In this document: in pieces, positions 51,392-59,102 of the stretch
Position numbering within the stretch: the first letter of the stretch is position 1
How the letters are laid out: every line of letters begins with the position of its first letter
Source: Denitratimonas sp037478135
Lineage (GTDB): Bacteria; Pseudomonadota; Gammaproteobacteria; Xanthomonadales; Xanthomonadaceae
Direction: 5' to 3'
DNA: 64,000 nt
Assembly: GCF_037478135.1 (NCBI RefSeq)
Contig: NZ_JBBHDV010000009.1
Location: forward strand, 72,076 to 136,075
Translations under genes and position numbers: made by a program
Notes under the pieces: model-generated
Seen by the model: only the letters and a program-made list of their open reading frames with translations
What the model was told of the DNA's origin: nothing
The model's database searches: none

Positions 51392-52012
51392 TCAGATCGT
51401 GGATTCATCCAGCCGGGCGCCGGCCACGGCGGCAATCTGCCGTGCCCGTTCCCGGCCGATATGGGAAAGATGCGCCGCAGGCGCGGCATCGATCAGGGCG
51501 TGGTCACCCAGCCGGGTACTGCTGAAACGCCGGACCCGGGCACAACCGCGCGGCGCATGATGCGGCAGTTCCTGCCACCAGGCCACGTCTGCGGTGGGCG
51601 TGTCGGGCAGGTGTTCGAGCAGACGTTCCCAGGCCAGGAAATCGCTGTCGGGCAACAGCCAGATGCTGGCCAGCGGCCAGCCACCGGCACCGAGAAAATG
51701 CAGCGATTCACGCGGACCATGGCTGTCCACCAGCACGCTGGCCACCAGGCGCCGTGCACAGACCAGCCCGAGCAGTTCGGGGCGCGCTGGCCACGGTACT
51801 GATGAAATCAGTTCCGGCACCACGCCGGTGGCCAGCCCATCCACATGCAATACCGGCCCCAGGGTTTGCAGTGCCGGCGCCAGGTGCTGCCAATCGATGG
51901 TGTTGACGGCTGCGGCCGATGCTCCGCGCACCGGCGCGGAGACGGGCCGGGCCGACGGCACAGGGGCCTGCGCACGGCGCAGGCGGGGCAGCAGCAGCGC
52001 GATGGCGCTCAT
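51392..52012 (-). CDS. Half-length HemS/HmuS-like heme-utilisation protein (inferred)
   Basis: A 206-residue soluble protein. The stretch LQTLGPVLHVDGLATG, followed 50 residues later by GPRESLHFLGAGGWPLASIWLLPDSDFLAWERLLEHL, resembles the pattern of the repeated half of HemS/HmuS heme-degrading or heme-carrier proteins (LGEVLALTRN ... RSLQFFDAHGDAVHKVYL), at about half their length. It starts 4 bp after the hemP stop, so it shares the Fur-controlled transcript. The family assignment is by eye only. The N-terminal 35 residues are Ala/Pro/Arg-rich. Confidence 0.6.
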   Translation of the reverse strand: MSAIALLLPRLRRAQAPVPSARPVSAPVRGASAAAVNTIDWQHLAPALQTLGPVLHVDGLATGVVPELISSVPWPARPELLGLVCARRLVASVLVDSHGPRESLHFLGAGGWPLASIWLLPDSDFLAWERLLEHLPDTPTADVAWWQELPHHAPRGCARVRRFSSTRLGDHALIDAAPAAHLSHIGRERARQIAAVAGARLDESTI

Positions 52013-52016
52013 CGGC

Positions 52017-52214
52017 TCACTTGGTCAGGATCAGCTTGTCGTTCTGCGTGTGGCGCAGACGGTATTCCTGATCACCGTGGTGGATGATCAACTCGCGCTC
52101 GCCGCGCAGCAGTTCGCGACTGTCGACATGGCTGCGCCCCCCTTGGCTGGAAGCCAGTGACACCGGGTGCTGCGAGGGAACATGGGACGAAACGGCGTGA
52201 AGAACAGGATTCAT
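52017..52214 (-). CDS. hemP: Hemin uptake protein HemP
   Basis: A 65-residue HemP: the C-terminal core SRELLRGERELIIHHGDQEYRLRHTQNDKLILTK matches the family pattern (SRELL-G-R-I-H-G-YRLR-T-KLILTK). HemP proteins are small, iron-regulated and lie in heme uptake operons; in some proteobacteria they activate expression of the heme receptor. A Fur box lies 57 bp upstream and a heme-related gene follows. Confidence 0.9.
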   Translation of the reverse strand: MNPVLHAVSSHVPSQHPVSLASSQGGRSHVDSRELLRGERELIIHHGDQEYRLRHTQNDKLILTK

Positions 52215-52270
52215 GGTCGGTACTCGGCAAGGAACGGGAATCGGGCCGGACAGGCCACGCCCACGGATGG

Positions 52271-52289
52271 TAATGATTATCATTCCCAT
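52271..52289 (-). promoter_or_regulatory. Fur box upstream of hemP
   Basis: GTAATGATTATCATTCCCA contains AATGATTATCATT, a perfect 6-1-6 inverted repeat and an excellent match to the Fur consensus core. It sits 57 bp before the hemP start in an AT-rich island, so the hemP operon should be repressed by iron-loaded Fur. Confidence 0.88.
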
Positions 52290-52387
52290 GTCAAGCGCCG
52301 TATACAGATCGCTTGTTTGCAGTCGGCAACGATGGCCGCTCACTGCCGGATGCGTGACAACGGATGCGTTGATCAATATCGCGTGAT

Positions 52388-53362
52388 TCAGCCCGGCAGC
52401 GCGTTGAGCCGGGCCAGCGTGGCCTCGTCCAGCTGCGGCGCCAGTTCCAAGGCTTGCAGGTTCTGCTGCAGCTGCGCCAGCGACGAACACCCCAGGATCA
52501 CCGTGCTGACGCGCGGATAGGCCAGACACCAGGCCAGTGCCAGCACAGCCGGCACCACTTCCAGTTCGTGCGCCAACCCGGTCAAGCGCTGCACCGCCGC
52601 TTCGCGCGCGGGGCGATCCTGGCCATACATCATCCTCGGCTGCCAGCCTGCATCCTGGCGCGCCAGCCGCGAATCGGCCGGCACCGCACCATCGATGTAT
52701 TTGCCCGTGAGCAGGCCCGAAGCCAGCGGCGAAGTCACCATCAGGCCCAGACCCAGATCAGCGTGCAGCCCGGCGTATTCGAACTCGACCTGCTCGCGGT
52801 GCAGCAGGTTGTACTGCGCCTGCTCGGTATCCGGACCAGCCATGCCGTTGGCGCTGGCGAATCGGGTTGCTTCGCGGATCGCATCGGCCGGCCATTCCGA
52901 GGTGCCCCAGTACAGCACCTTGCCGGCGCGGACCAGTTGATCCATCGCCGCGACGGTTTCCTCCACCGGCGTATCCGGGTCCGGACGATGGCACAGGAAC
53001 AGGTCCAGATATTCGACCTGCAACCGGCGCAGTGCCGCATCGCAGGCATCACGCAGGTGCTTGCGCGAGAGCCCGCGCTGGGTCGGAGCCGGTTGCGGCT
53101 GCGCACCGAAGAACGCCTTGCTGCAGACGCAAAACGCATCGCGCGGCAGGCGCAGATCGGCCAGCACATCACCCAGCAATTGCTCGGCGGCACCGTGGGC
53201 GTAGTTTTCCGCGCTGTCGAACAGATTGATGCCGGCATCGAATGCGGCCGCCACCAGCTCACGCACCTGCCCGCGTGACAGCACGCCGCCGAAGGTGATC
53301 CACGAGCCCAATGACAGCGCCGAAACCTGCAAGCCGCTGTGCCCCAGTCGCCGATATTCCAC
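52388..53362 (-). CDS. Aldo/keto reductase
   Basis: A 324-residue NADP-dependent aldo/keto reductase of the Kv-beta-like group. The catalytic tetrad is visible: Asp and Tyr in NLFDSAENYAHGAAEQ, Lys in CVCSKAFFG and His in DLFLCHRPDP; the cofactor-binding end has STVILGCSSLAQLQQN. The start is GTG at 53362 with GGGAG upstream, giving the normal N-terminus (VEYRRLGHSGLQVSALSLGSW). The substrate is unknown. Confidence 0.9.
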   Translation of the reverse strand: MEYRRLGHSGLQVSALSLGSWITFGGVLSRGQVRELVAAAFDAGINLFDSAENYAHGAAEQLLGDVLADLRLPRDAFCVCSKAFFGAQPQPAPTQRGLSRKHLRDACDAALRRLQVEYLDLFLCHRPDPDTPVEETVAAMDQLVRAGKVLYWGTSEWPADAIREATRFASANGMAGPDTEQAQYNLLHREQVEFEYAGLHADLGLGLMVTSPLASGLLTGKYIDGAVPADSRLARQDAGWQPRMMYGQDRPAREAAVQRLTGLAHELEVVPAVLALAWCLAYPRVSTVILGCSSLAQLQQNLQALELAPQLDEATLARLNALPG

Positions 53363-53422
53363 GTCCGTCTCCCATTGATACCGGACGCCAGTGTACGGTG
53401 CCGCAACCGGCACCGCCGCCAG

Positions 53423-53986
53423 CTAGCCCGGCGGCACCAGCAGCACCCACAGCCCGAGCACCGCGAACAGCGCAGCCGCGCCCCAGCGCGCGTATTTGAG
53501 CGGCAGCCGATCCGCGAATTTCGCCCCCAGCGCCACCACCGGCAGGTTCGCCAGCAACATGCCGACCGTGGTGCCGATCACCACCAGATACAGCGGCGAA
53601 TACTGCGCCGCCAGCACCACCGTGGCGACCTGGGTCTTGTCGCCGATCTCGGCCAGGAAGAACGCGACCGTCGTGGCGACGAACGCGCCATAGCGCGATT
53701 CCGGCGCCGTTTCATCATCGATGGCGTCCGGCTTCAACGTCCACAGCGCCACCGCGATGAACGAACCGCCAACGATCCAGCGCAGCAGTTCCGGCGACAG
53801 CCAGGCCGCCAGCCAGGCGCCCAGCCAGGCGGCCACGGCGTGGTTGAGCACGGTCGCCAGCAGGATGCCCCAGGCAAGCGGCCAGAAACGGCGGTAGCGT
53901 GCGGCCAGCAGCAAGGCGAGCAGTTGCGTCTTGTCGCCGATCTCGGCGATGGCGACGGCAAAGGTGGAGACGAGGAGGGTTTCCAT
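53423..53986 (-). CDS. TMEM165/GDT1 family manganese exporter
   Basis: A 187-residue membrane protein of six helices with two copies of the family motif EIGDKTQ (Glu15 and about Glu123), METLLVSTFAVAIAEIGDKTQ and VAFFLAEIGDKTQ. Family members export Mn2+ (MneA in Xanthomonas and Vibrio). A yybP-ykoY Mn2+ riboswitch upstream of the gene supports this function directly. No strong ribosome site is seen next to the ATG at 53986, consistent with riboswitch-controlled translation. Confidence 0.92.
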   Translation of the reverse strand: METLLVSTFAVAIAEIGDKTQLLALLLAARYRRFWPLAWGILLATVLNHAVAAWLGAWLAAWLSPELLRWIVGGSFIAVALWTLKPDAIDDETAPESRYGAFVATTVAFFLAEIGDKTQVATVVLAAQYSPLYLVVIGTTVGMLLANLPVVALGAKFADRLPLKYARWGAAALFAVLGLWVLLVPPG

Positions 53987-54067
53987 GATGATGTTCTGAA
54001 TCCGTACCGGGCGGAGCAGCGGCACAGGCCGATGCGATGTCCGCCCGGCCGGTGGTCATCGCATCAA

Positions 54068-54173
54068 CCCATGGTCTTGTCCGATTCGGAATCCTCAGCG
54101 CCATGGCCTGCCGGCCAAGCATGTGGACACTGCGACGGCGCGCCGGAAGGCGGCCGGGACTACTCTCCAGAGG
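54068..54173 (-). ncRNA. yybP-ykoY manganese riboswitch
   Basis: On the minus strand the conserved GGAGAGTAG (54168-54160; consensus GGGGAGTAG) is followed by a GC-rich hairpin, a GTCCACATGC segment like the consensus GTCAACAT, a long stem, and the 3' AAGACCA. CCTCTGG and CCATGGG close the P1 stem with one mismatch. These are the landmarks of the yybP-ykoY Mn2+ riboswitch, and it lies upstream of a TMEM165/GDT1 exporter, its most common target. It should switch the exporter on in high Mn2+. Confidence 0.8.
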
Positions 54174-54324
54174 AGGCCGCGCAGTATATCGGCAGTGCCG
54201 CTGCGCGGCCATCGCCGGCCGCTTCACGCGCGTTGCTGCTGCACCACCGCTTGCACACCGTGTTGCGCTCGCCCTACGCTCCCGCGTCGGCTCCGGCATC
54301 GAGGAGCCCGGGGACCCCTAGACC

Positions 54325-55653
54325 ATGCTGCATATCCTGTTCGGAATCTTCGGCCTTGCCTGCCTGATCGGCCTGGCTTTCCTGTTCTCCAACAACAAGC
54401 GCGCGATCGACTGGCCGCTGGTGCTGACCGGCATCGGTTTGCAGATCGGCTTCGCGGTGCTGGTGCTGGTGGTGCCGGGCGGCAAGGACGTGTTCGATGC
54501 GCTCGGTCACGGTTTCGTGAAGATCCTGGGCTTCGTCAACGCCGGTTCCGAATTCATCTTCGGCAGCCTGATGAACACCGACACCTATGGCTTCATCTTC
54601 GCCTTCCAGGTGCTGCCGACGATCATCTTCTTCGCCTCGCTGATGGCGGTGCTGTACCACTTCAACGTGATGCAGTGGGTGGTACGCCTCATGACACTGG
54701 CGATCACCAAGGTGATGCGGGTATCCGGCGCGGAAACCACCAGTGTCTGCGCCAGCGTGTTCATCGGCCAGACCGAGGCGCCGCTGACGGTGCGCCCGTA
54801 CATCGCGAAGATGACCGAATCCGAGCTGCTGACGATGATGATCGGCGGCATGGCGCACATCGCCGGCGGCGTGCTGGCGGCCTATGTCGCACTGCTCGGC
54901 GGCGGCGACGAGGCGCAGCAGGTGTTCTATGCCAAGCACCTGCTGGCGGCCAGCATCATGGCGGCGCCGGCAACGCTGGTGATCGCCAAGATCCTGATCC
55001 CGGAAACCGGCGATCCGCTGACCCGCGGCAGCGTCCGCATCGAAGTGGAAAAAACGTCGGCCAACGTCATCGATGCCGCCGCCGCCGGTGCCGCCGACGG
55101 CCTCAAGCTGGCACTGAACATCGGCGCGATGCTGCTGGCCTTCATCGCGCTGATCGCGATGATCAACTGGCCACTGACCTGGCTGGGCGATGTCACCGGG
55201 CTGGCTGAAGCGATCGGCCGCCCGACCGATCTTTCCACGCTGTTCGGCTTCCTGCTGGCCCCGATCGCCTGGGTCATCGGGGTGCCGTGGCAGGACGCGA
55301 CCACGGTCGGCGGCCTGATTGGACAGAAGGTGGTGATCAACGAGTTCGTCGCCTATCTCAACCTGGCCGAAATCGTGAACTGCAAGACCCCGGACATGAT
55401 GCTGAGCAATCAGGCGATCCTTGTGGCCACCTATGCTCTGTGTGGTTTTGCCAACTTCAGCTCGATCGCAATCCAGATCGGAGGCATCGGCGGCCTGGCG
55501 CCCAACCGCCGCCAGGATCTCGCCCGTTTTGGCCTGCGTGCGGTGCTGGGCGGCTCAATCGCCACCTTCATGACCGCCACGATCGCCGGCGTCATCTACG
55601 TGATGCAGGTGTCGGCCGAAACCGCCGCCACCGTGGCCTGCGCGGCCGGCTGA
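54325..55653 (+). CDS. Concentrative nucleoside transporter (NupC/CNT family)
   Basis: A 442-residue CNT transporter with the N-terminal three-helix region (NNKRAIDWPLVLTGIGLQ), the gate domain motif SVFIGQTEAPLTVRPYI (G-Q-T-E substrate-binding) and VVINEFVAYLNL, YALCGFANFSSIAIQIGGIG near the end. It imports nucleosides with Na+ or H+. The ribokinase-type gene follows 10 bp later; the pair suggests nucleoside salvage. Confidence 0.94.
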   Translation: MLHILFGIFGLACLIGLAFLFSNNKRAIDWPLVLTGIGLQIGFAVLVLVVPGGKDVFDALGHGFVKILGFVNAGSEFIFGSLMNTDTYGFIFAFQVLPTIIFFASLMAVLYHFNVMQWVVRLMTLAITKVMRVSGAETTSVCASVFIGQTEAPLTVRPYIAKMTESELLTMMIGGMAHIAGGVLAAYVALLGGGDEAQQVFYAKHLLAASIMAAPATLVIAKILIPETGDPLTRGSVRIEVEKTSANVIDAAAAGAADGLKLALNIGAMLLAFIALIAMINWPLTWLGDVTGLAEAIGRPTDLSTLFGFLLAPIAWVIGVPWQDATTVGGLIGQKVVINEFVAYLNLAEIVNCKTPDMMLSNQAILVATYALCGFANFSSIAIQIGGIGGLAPNRRQDLARFGLRAVLGGSIATFMTATIAGVIYVMQVSAETAATVACAAG

Positions 55654-55663
55654 GGCGGCAGCC

Positions 55664-56626
55664 ATGTCGCGCGTGGCCGTGGTCGGCTCCTACAACCAGG
55701 ATTTCATCTGGCGCAGCGAGAGCTTCCCGGTGCCGGGTGAAACCCGTCTGGGCCGGTTTTCCACCGGCCCCGGCGGCAAGGGCTTCAACCAGGCCGTCGC
55801 AGCCGCACGCCAAGGCGCACAGGTCGGTTTCATCGGTGCCCTGGGGCGCGACACCATCGGCGAAAAGGCCGCCGCGCTGGCGCAACAGGAAAACATCGAC
55901 GCGCACTGGCAATGGTGCGACGACCACGCCAGCGGCAATGCCGCGATCATCGTGGATGCCTCGGGCCAGAACCTGATCGTGGTCGGCTCCGGCGCGAACA
56001 TGGCGCTGACGCCGGACTTCATCGACGCACAGGCCGATGTCATCCAGCGCGCGGCGGTGCTGCTGACCCAGCACGAAATCACGCTGGATGCCACGCGCCG
56101 CGCACTGGAACTGGCGCGCGCCGGCAAGGCGCTGACGGTGCACAACCCGGCCCCGGCGCTGGCCGGCGAAGACGGCGCATTGCTGCCGCTGGTCGATGTG
56201 CTGACCCCGAACGAAACCGAATTCGCCCACCTGCTCGCGCGCCATGCGCAACTGGACATCGATGCCACCACGCTGGCCCTGCTCGGTGATGGCGAACTGC
56301 ATGCGCTGGCGCTGCGGCTGCCGGTCCAGACCCTGGTACTGACGCTGGGCGCGGCCGGCGCCTTCGTCTCACACCGCACCGCATCGCGTTTCAGTACCGC
56401 CGGAAGTTTCGAGCGGGTGGCGGCAGCGCCGGTGACCCCGGTCGACACCACCGGTGCCGGCGATGCCTTCAACGGCGCGCTGGCCGCGGCACTGGCGCAA
56501 GCGGATGGCGGCGACTTCATCGACGCGGTGCGCTTTGCCAACCACGTCGCCGGACTGGCCACCGAATCACCGGGCGCCGCCTCCGCCATGCCCACGCGCG
56601 ACGCGGTGAAAGCACGGTTTGGTTGA
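55664..56626 (+). CDS. Ribokinase/PfkB family sugar or nucleoside kinase
   Basis: A 320-residue PfkB-family kinase: substrate-binding FSTGPGGKGFNQAVAAARQGAQVGFIGALGRD, NPAPALAGEDGALLPLVDVLTPNETE and the ATP/anion-hole motif DTTGAGDAFNGALA with catalytic Asp. The N-terminal VVGSYNQDFIWRSESFPVPGE resembles ribokinases closely. Being in one operon with a nucleoside transporter, it may phosphorylate ribose released from nucleosides, or a nucleoside itself. Confidence 0.9.
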   Translation: MSRVAVVGSYNQDFIWRSESFPVPGETRLGRFSTGPGGKGFNQAVAAARQGAQVGFIGALGRDTIGEKAAALAQQENIDAHWQWCDDHASGNAAIIVDASGQNLIVVGSGANMALTPDFIDAQADVIQRAAVLLTQHEITLDATRRALELARAGKALTVHNPAPALAGEDGALLPLVDVLTPNETEFAHLLARHAQLDIDATTLALLGDGELHALALRLPVQTLVLTLGAAGAFVSHRTASRFSTAGSFERVAAAPVTPVDTTGAGDAFNGALAAALAQADGGDFIDAVRFANHVAGLATESPGAASAMPTRDAVKARFG

Positions 56627-56689
56627 TGTGGGTTTCACGTCTGGCTTTCGTTGATTCCAGCACTTGCCTCTTGAACGCGGAAAACCACT

Positions 56690-56720
56690 CCCTCTCCCCC
56701 ATCGCCGATGGGGGAGAGGG
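56690..56720. repeat. Perfect 15-bp inverted repeat in CT-rich repeat region
   Basis: CCCTCTCCCCCATCG and CGATGGGGGAGAGGG face each other across a single base, followed by CTGGGGTGAGGGGG. A partner with the reverse sense (CTCACCCTGACCTTCTCCCCC) lies at about 56788-56808. The rest of the 286-bp gap (56627-56912) holds no gene. This looks like an intergenic CTCTCCCC repeat, common in GC-rich proteobacteria, and may stop transcription of the kinase gene. Confidence 0.7.
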
Positions 56721-56900
56721 CTGGGGTGAGGGGGGCTTTCCGCGATAGCGACACACAAAAGCACTCACACCTGCGGCGTTCGCCCGCTCACCCTGACCTT
56801 CTCCCCCGCCAGCGGAGGAGAGGGAACACCAAACGCCCGCATGAATCCATGATCCTGTACACACCCCCCCGCACATTGGGGCTTGAATTGAAGTTGCATC

Positions 56901-56906
56901 TACAAT
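56901..56906 (+). promoter_or_regulatory. Candidate -10 box of dusB, leaderless transcript
   Basis: TACAAT ends only 6 bases before the dusB ATG, so transcription would begin at or near the start codon. There is no Shine-Dalgarno sequence before that ATG. No convincing -35 box could be assigned (TTGGGG at 56876 has a 19-bp spacing). Confidence 0.4.
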
Positions 56907-56912
56907 TCCCCG

Positions 56913-57911
56913 ATGCAACTTGGCCCCTACTCTTTCGACACACCGCTGGTGCTGGCCCCGATGGCCGGTGTCACCGACAAGCCGTTCCGCCTGCTGTGCA
57001 AGCGTCTGGGCGCGGACCTGGCCGTGTCGGAAATGACCACCTCGGACCCGCGCCTGTGGCGCACCCGCAAGAGCCGCTGGCGCATGGATCATGACGGCGA
57101 ACCGGCACCGGTCAGCGTGCAGATCGCCGGTGCCGATCCGGCCGCACTGGCCGAGGCGGCACGTTTCAACGTCGAGCACGGCGCCCAACTCATCGACATC
57201 AACATGGGCTGCCCGGCGAAGAAGGTCTGCAATGTCTGGGCCGGCTCGGCGCTGATGCAGGACGAAGCCCTGGTCGGGCGCATCCTGGATGCGGTCGTCG
57301 GCGCGGTCGATGTGCCGGTCACGCTGAAAATCCGTACCGGCTGGAATTGCGAAAACCGCAACGGCCCGCGCATCGCGAAAATCGCCGAACAGGCCGGCAT
57401 CGCTGCGCTGGCGGTGCACGGCCGCACCCGCGCCGAGCACTACAGCGGCCAGGCCGAATACGACACCATCGCGCAGATCAAATCCGAGGTTGCGATCCCG
57501 GTGCTGGCCAATGGCGATATCGACTCGCCGCAGAAGGCCGCCGCCGTGCTCACCCATACCGGCGCCGACGGCCTGCTGATCGGCCGCGCGGCACAGGGCC
57601 GGCCGTGGATCTTCGGCCGGATCGCGCATTTCCTGAAAACCGGAGAAGACTTGCCGCCGCCTTCACTGCCCCAGGTGCGCGACATCCTGCTCGGGCATCT
57701 GGACGCGCTGCACGATTTCTATGGTGAGGAACATGGTGTGCGCATCGCGCGCAAGCATCTGGGCTGGTACGCCAAGGATCACCCCGAAGCCGCCACCTTC
57801 CGCGCCGTGGTCAATGCCGCGCAGAGTGCGCAGGCGCAACGCGGCATCACCGCCGACTGGTTCGACGCCCTGATCGCCGGCCTTGATCCCGCCGCACGGC
57901 TGGCAGCCTGA
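56913..57911 (+). CDS. dusB: tRNA-dihydrouridine synthase B
   Basis: A 332-residue FMN-dependent Dus enzyme that reduces U to dihydrouridine in the tRNA D-loop. Motifs: PLVLAPMAGVTDKPFR, SEMTTSD, INMGCPAKKV (catalytic Cys in the NMGCP loop), KIRTGWN, VHGRTRAEHYSG, ANGDIDSP and GADGLLIGRAAQGRPWIF. The size and motifs fit DusB rather than DusA or DusC. dusB is often paired with fis in gammaproteobacteria; here the two are 27 kb apart. Confidence 0.93.
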   Translation: MQLGPYSFDTPLVLAPMAGVTDKPFRLLCKRLGADLAVSEMTTSDPRLWRTRKSRWRMDHDGEPAPVSVQIAGADPAALAEAARFNVEHGAQLIDINMGCPAKKVCNVWAGSALMQDEALVGRILDAVVGAVDVPVTLKIRTGWNCENRNGPRIAKIAEQAGIAALAVHGRTRAEHYSGQAEYDTIAQIKSEVAIPVLANGDIDSPQKAAAVLTHTGADGLLIGRAAQGRPWIFGRIAHFLKTGEDLPPPSLPQVRDILLGHLDALHDFYGEEHGVRIARKHLGWYAKDHPEAATFRAVVNAAQSAQAQRGITADWFDALIAGLDPAARLAA

Positions 57912-58001
57912 CAGCCAGCAAGGCAGCGCCGGACTGGAACCACTCGCTGTTCCCGGCTCGCCTTTCCGGGCACCGTGAAACCCGGCGCAGGCTCCTGGCT
58001 T

Positions 58002-59102
58002 TCAACCCCGGAATTTCCGGTGCGCATGCAGCGACATGATGATGCCGAAGCCGGCCAGCAGCGTCACCGCGGAGGTGCCGCCGTAGCTGATCAGCGGCAT
58101 CGGCACGCCCACTACCGGGAGCAGGCCGGTGATCATGCCGCCGTTCACCAGCACGTAGACGAACAGGGTGCAGGCCAGCGCGCTGCCCAGCACGCGCCCG
58201 AAGCTGTCGCGCGCGTTGGCCGCGATCCACAGGCTGCGGCCGATGATGAACAGGTACAGCGCCAACATCGCGCAGACCCCAACGAAACCGAAATCCTCGG
58301 CCAGCACCGCGAAGATGAAATCGGTGGTGTGTTCGGGCAGAAACTCCAGCCGCGATTGCGTACCCTGGCCCCAGCCCTTGCCCCAGGTGCCACCGGAGCC
58401 CACGGCGATCTTGGACTGGATGATGTTCCAGCCATCGCCGAGCGGGTCGGCTTCCGGATTCATGAAGGTCAGCAGACGCCGGCGCTGGTAATCGTGCAGG
58501 AAATTCCAGCCGATCGGTGCCGCCAGCGTCGCCAGCCCGGCCAGCAATCCTATGCGCCACCACGCCATGCCGGCGAAGAACACCACGAACACGCCACTGG
58601 CACACACCAGCATCGCGGTGCCTAGATCCGGCTGGACCGCGATCAACGCGGTCGGCACGCCAATAATGGCCGCGCACGCCAGCAACACGCCCCAGCCCGG
58701 CGGCAACACGCGCTCGTTGAGGAAGGCCGCGACCATCAGCGGCACCGAAATCTTCATCAGCTCCGCCGGCTGGATGTAGAAAAACCCCAGATACAACCAG
58801 TGGCGGCCGCTGCGCCCGGTGCCGAAGACCGGCACCAGCAACAGCAACACCAGCGTGGCCAGATAGATCCACGGTGCCCACAGCCGCAACCGCGCCGGCG
58901 GCACCCGCGCCAGCACCAGCAACGCGGCCAGACCGGCGCCAGTGCGCACCGCCTGCGACCAGACCACCCGCATATCGCCGGCGGCGGCACTGTGCAGCAC
59001 CGCCAGTCCGGCACCGATCAACGCCAGCAGCGCCAGCAGCAGCGAAATATCCACGCGCGGCGGCCCGATCAGGTGGCGCCAGCGGTACAACAGCGCGTTC
59101 AT
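58002..59102 (-). CDS. rodA: Rod-shape peptidoglycan glycosyltransferase RodA
   Basis: A 366-residue SEDS-family membrane polymerase with ten helices: SGRHWLYLGFFYIQPAELMKIS, LIAVQPDLGTAMLV, GWNIIQSKIAVGSGGTWGKGWGQGTQ, LPEHTTDFIFAVLAEDFGFVG and the C-terminal MPLISYGGTSAVTLLAGFGI. It polymerises glycan in the elongasome together with PBP2. The ATG at 59102 overlaps the mrdA stop (ATGA). Confidence 0.96.
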   Translation of the reverse strand: MNALLYRWRHLIGPPRVDISLLLALLALIGAGLAVLHSAAAGDMRVVWSQAVRTGAGLAALLVLARVPPARLRLWAPWIYLATLVLLLLVPVFGTGRSGRHWLYLGFFYIQPAELMKISVPLMVAAFLNERVLPPGWGVLLACAAIIGVPTALIAVQPDLGTAMLVCASGVFVVFFAGMAWWRIGLLAGLATLAAPIGWNFLHDYQRRRLLTFMNPEADPLGDGWNIIQSKIAVGSGGTWGKGWGQGTQSRLEFLPEHTTDFIFAVLAEDFGFVGVCAMLALYLFIIGRSLWIAANARDSFGRVLGSALACTLFVYVLVNGGMITGLLPVVGVPMPLISYGGTSAVTLLAGFGIIMSLHAHRKFRG

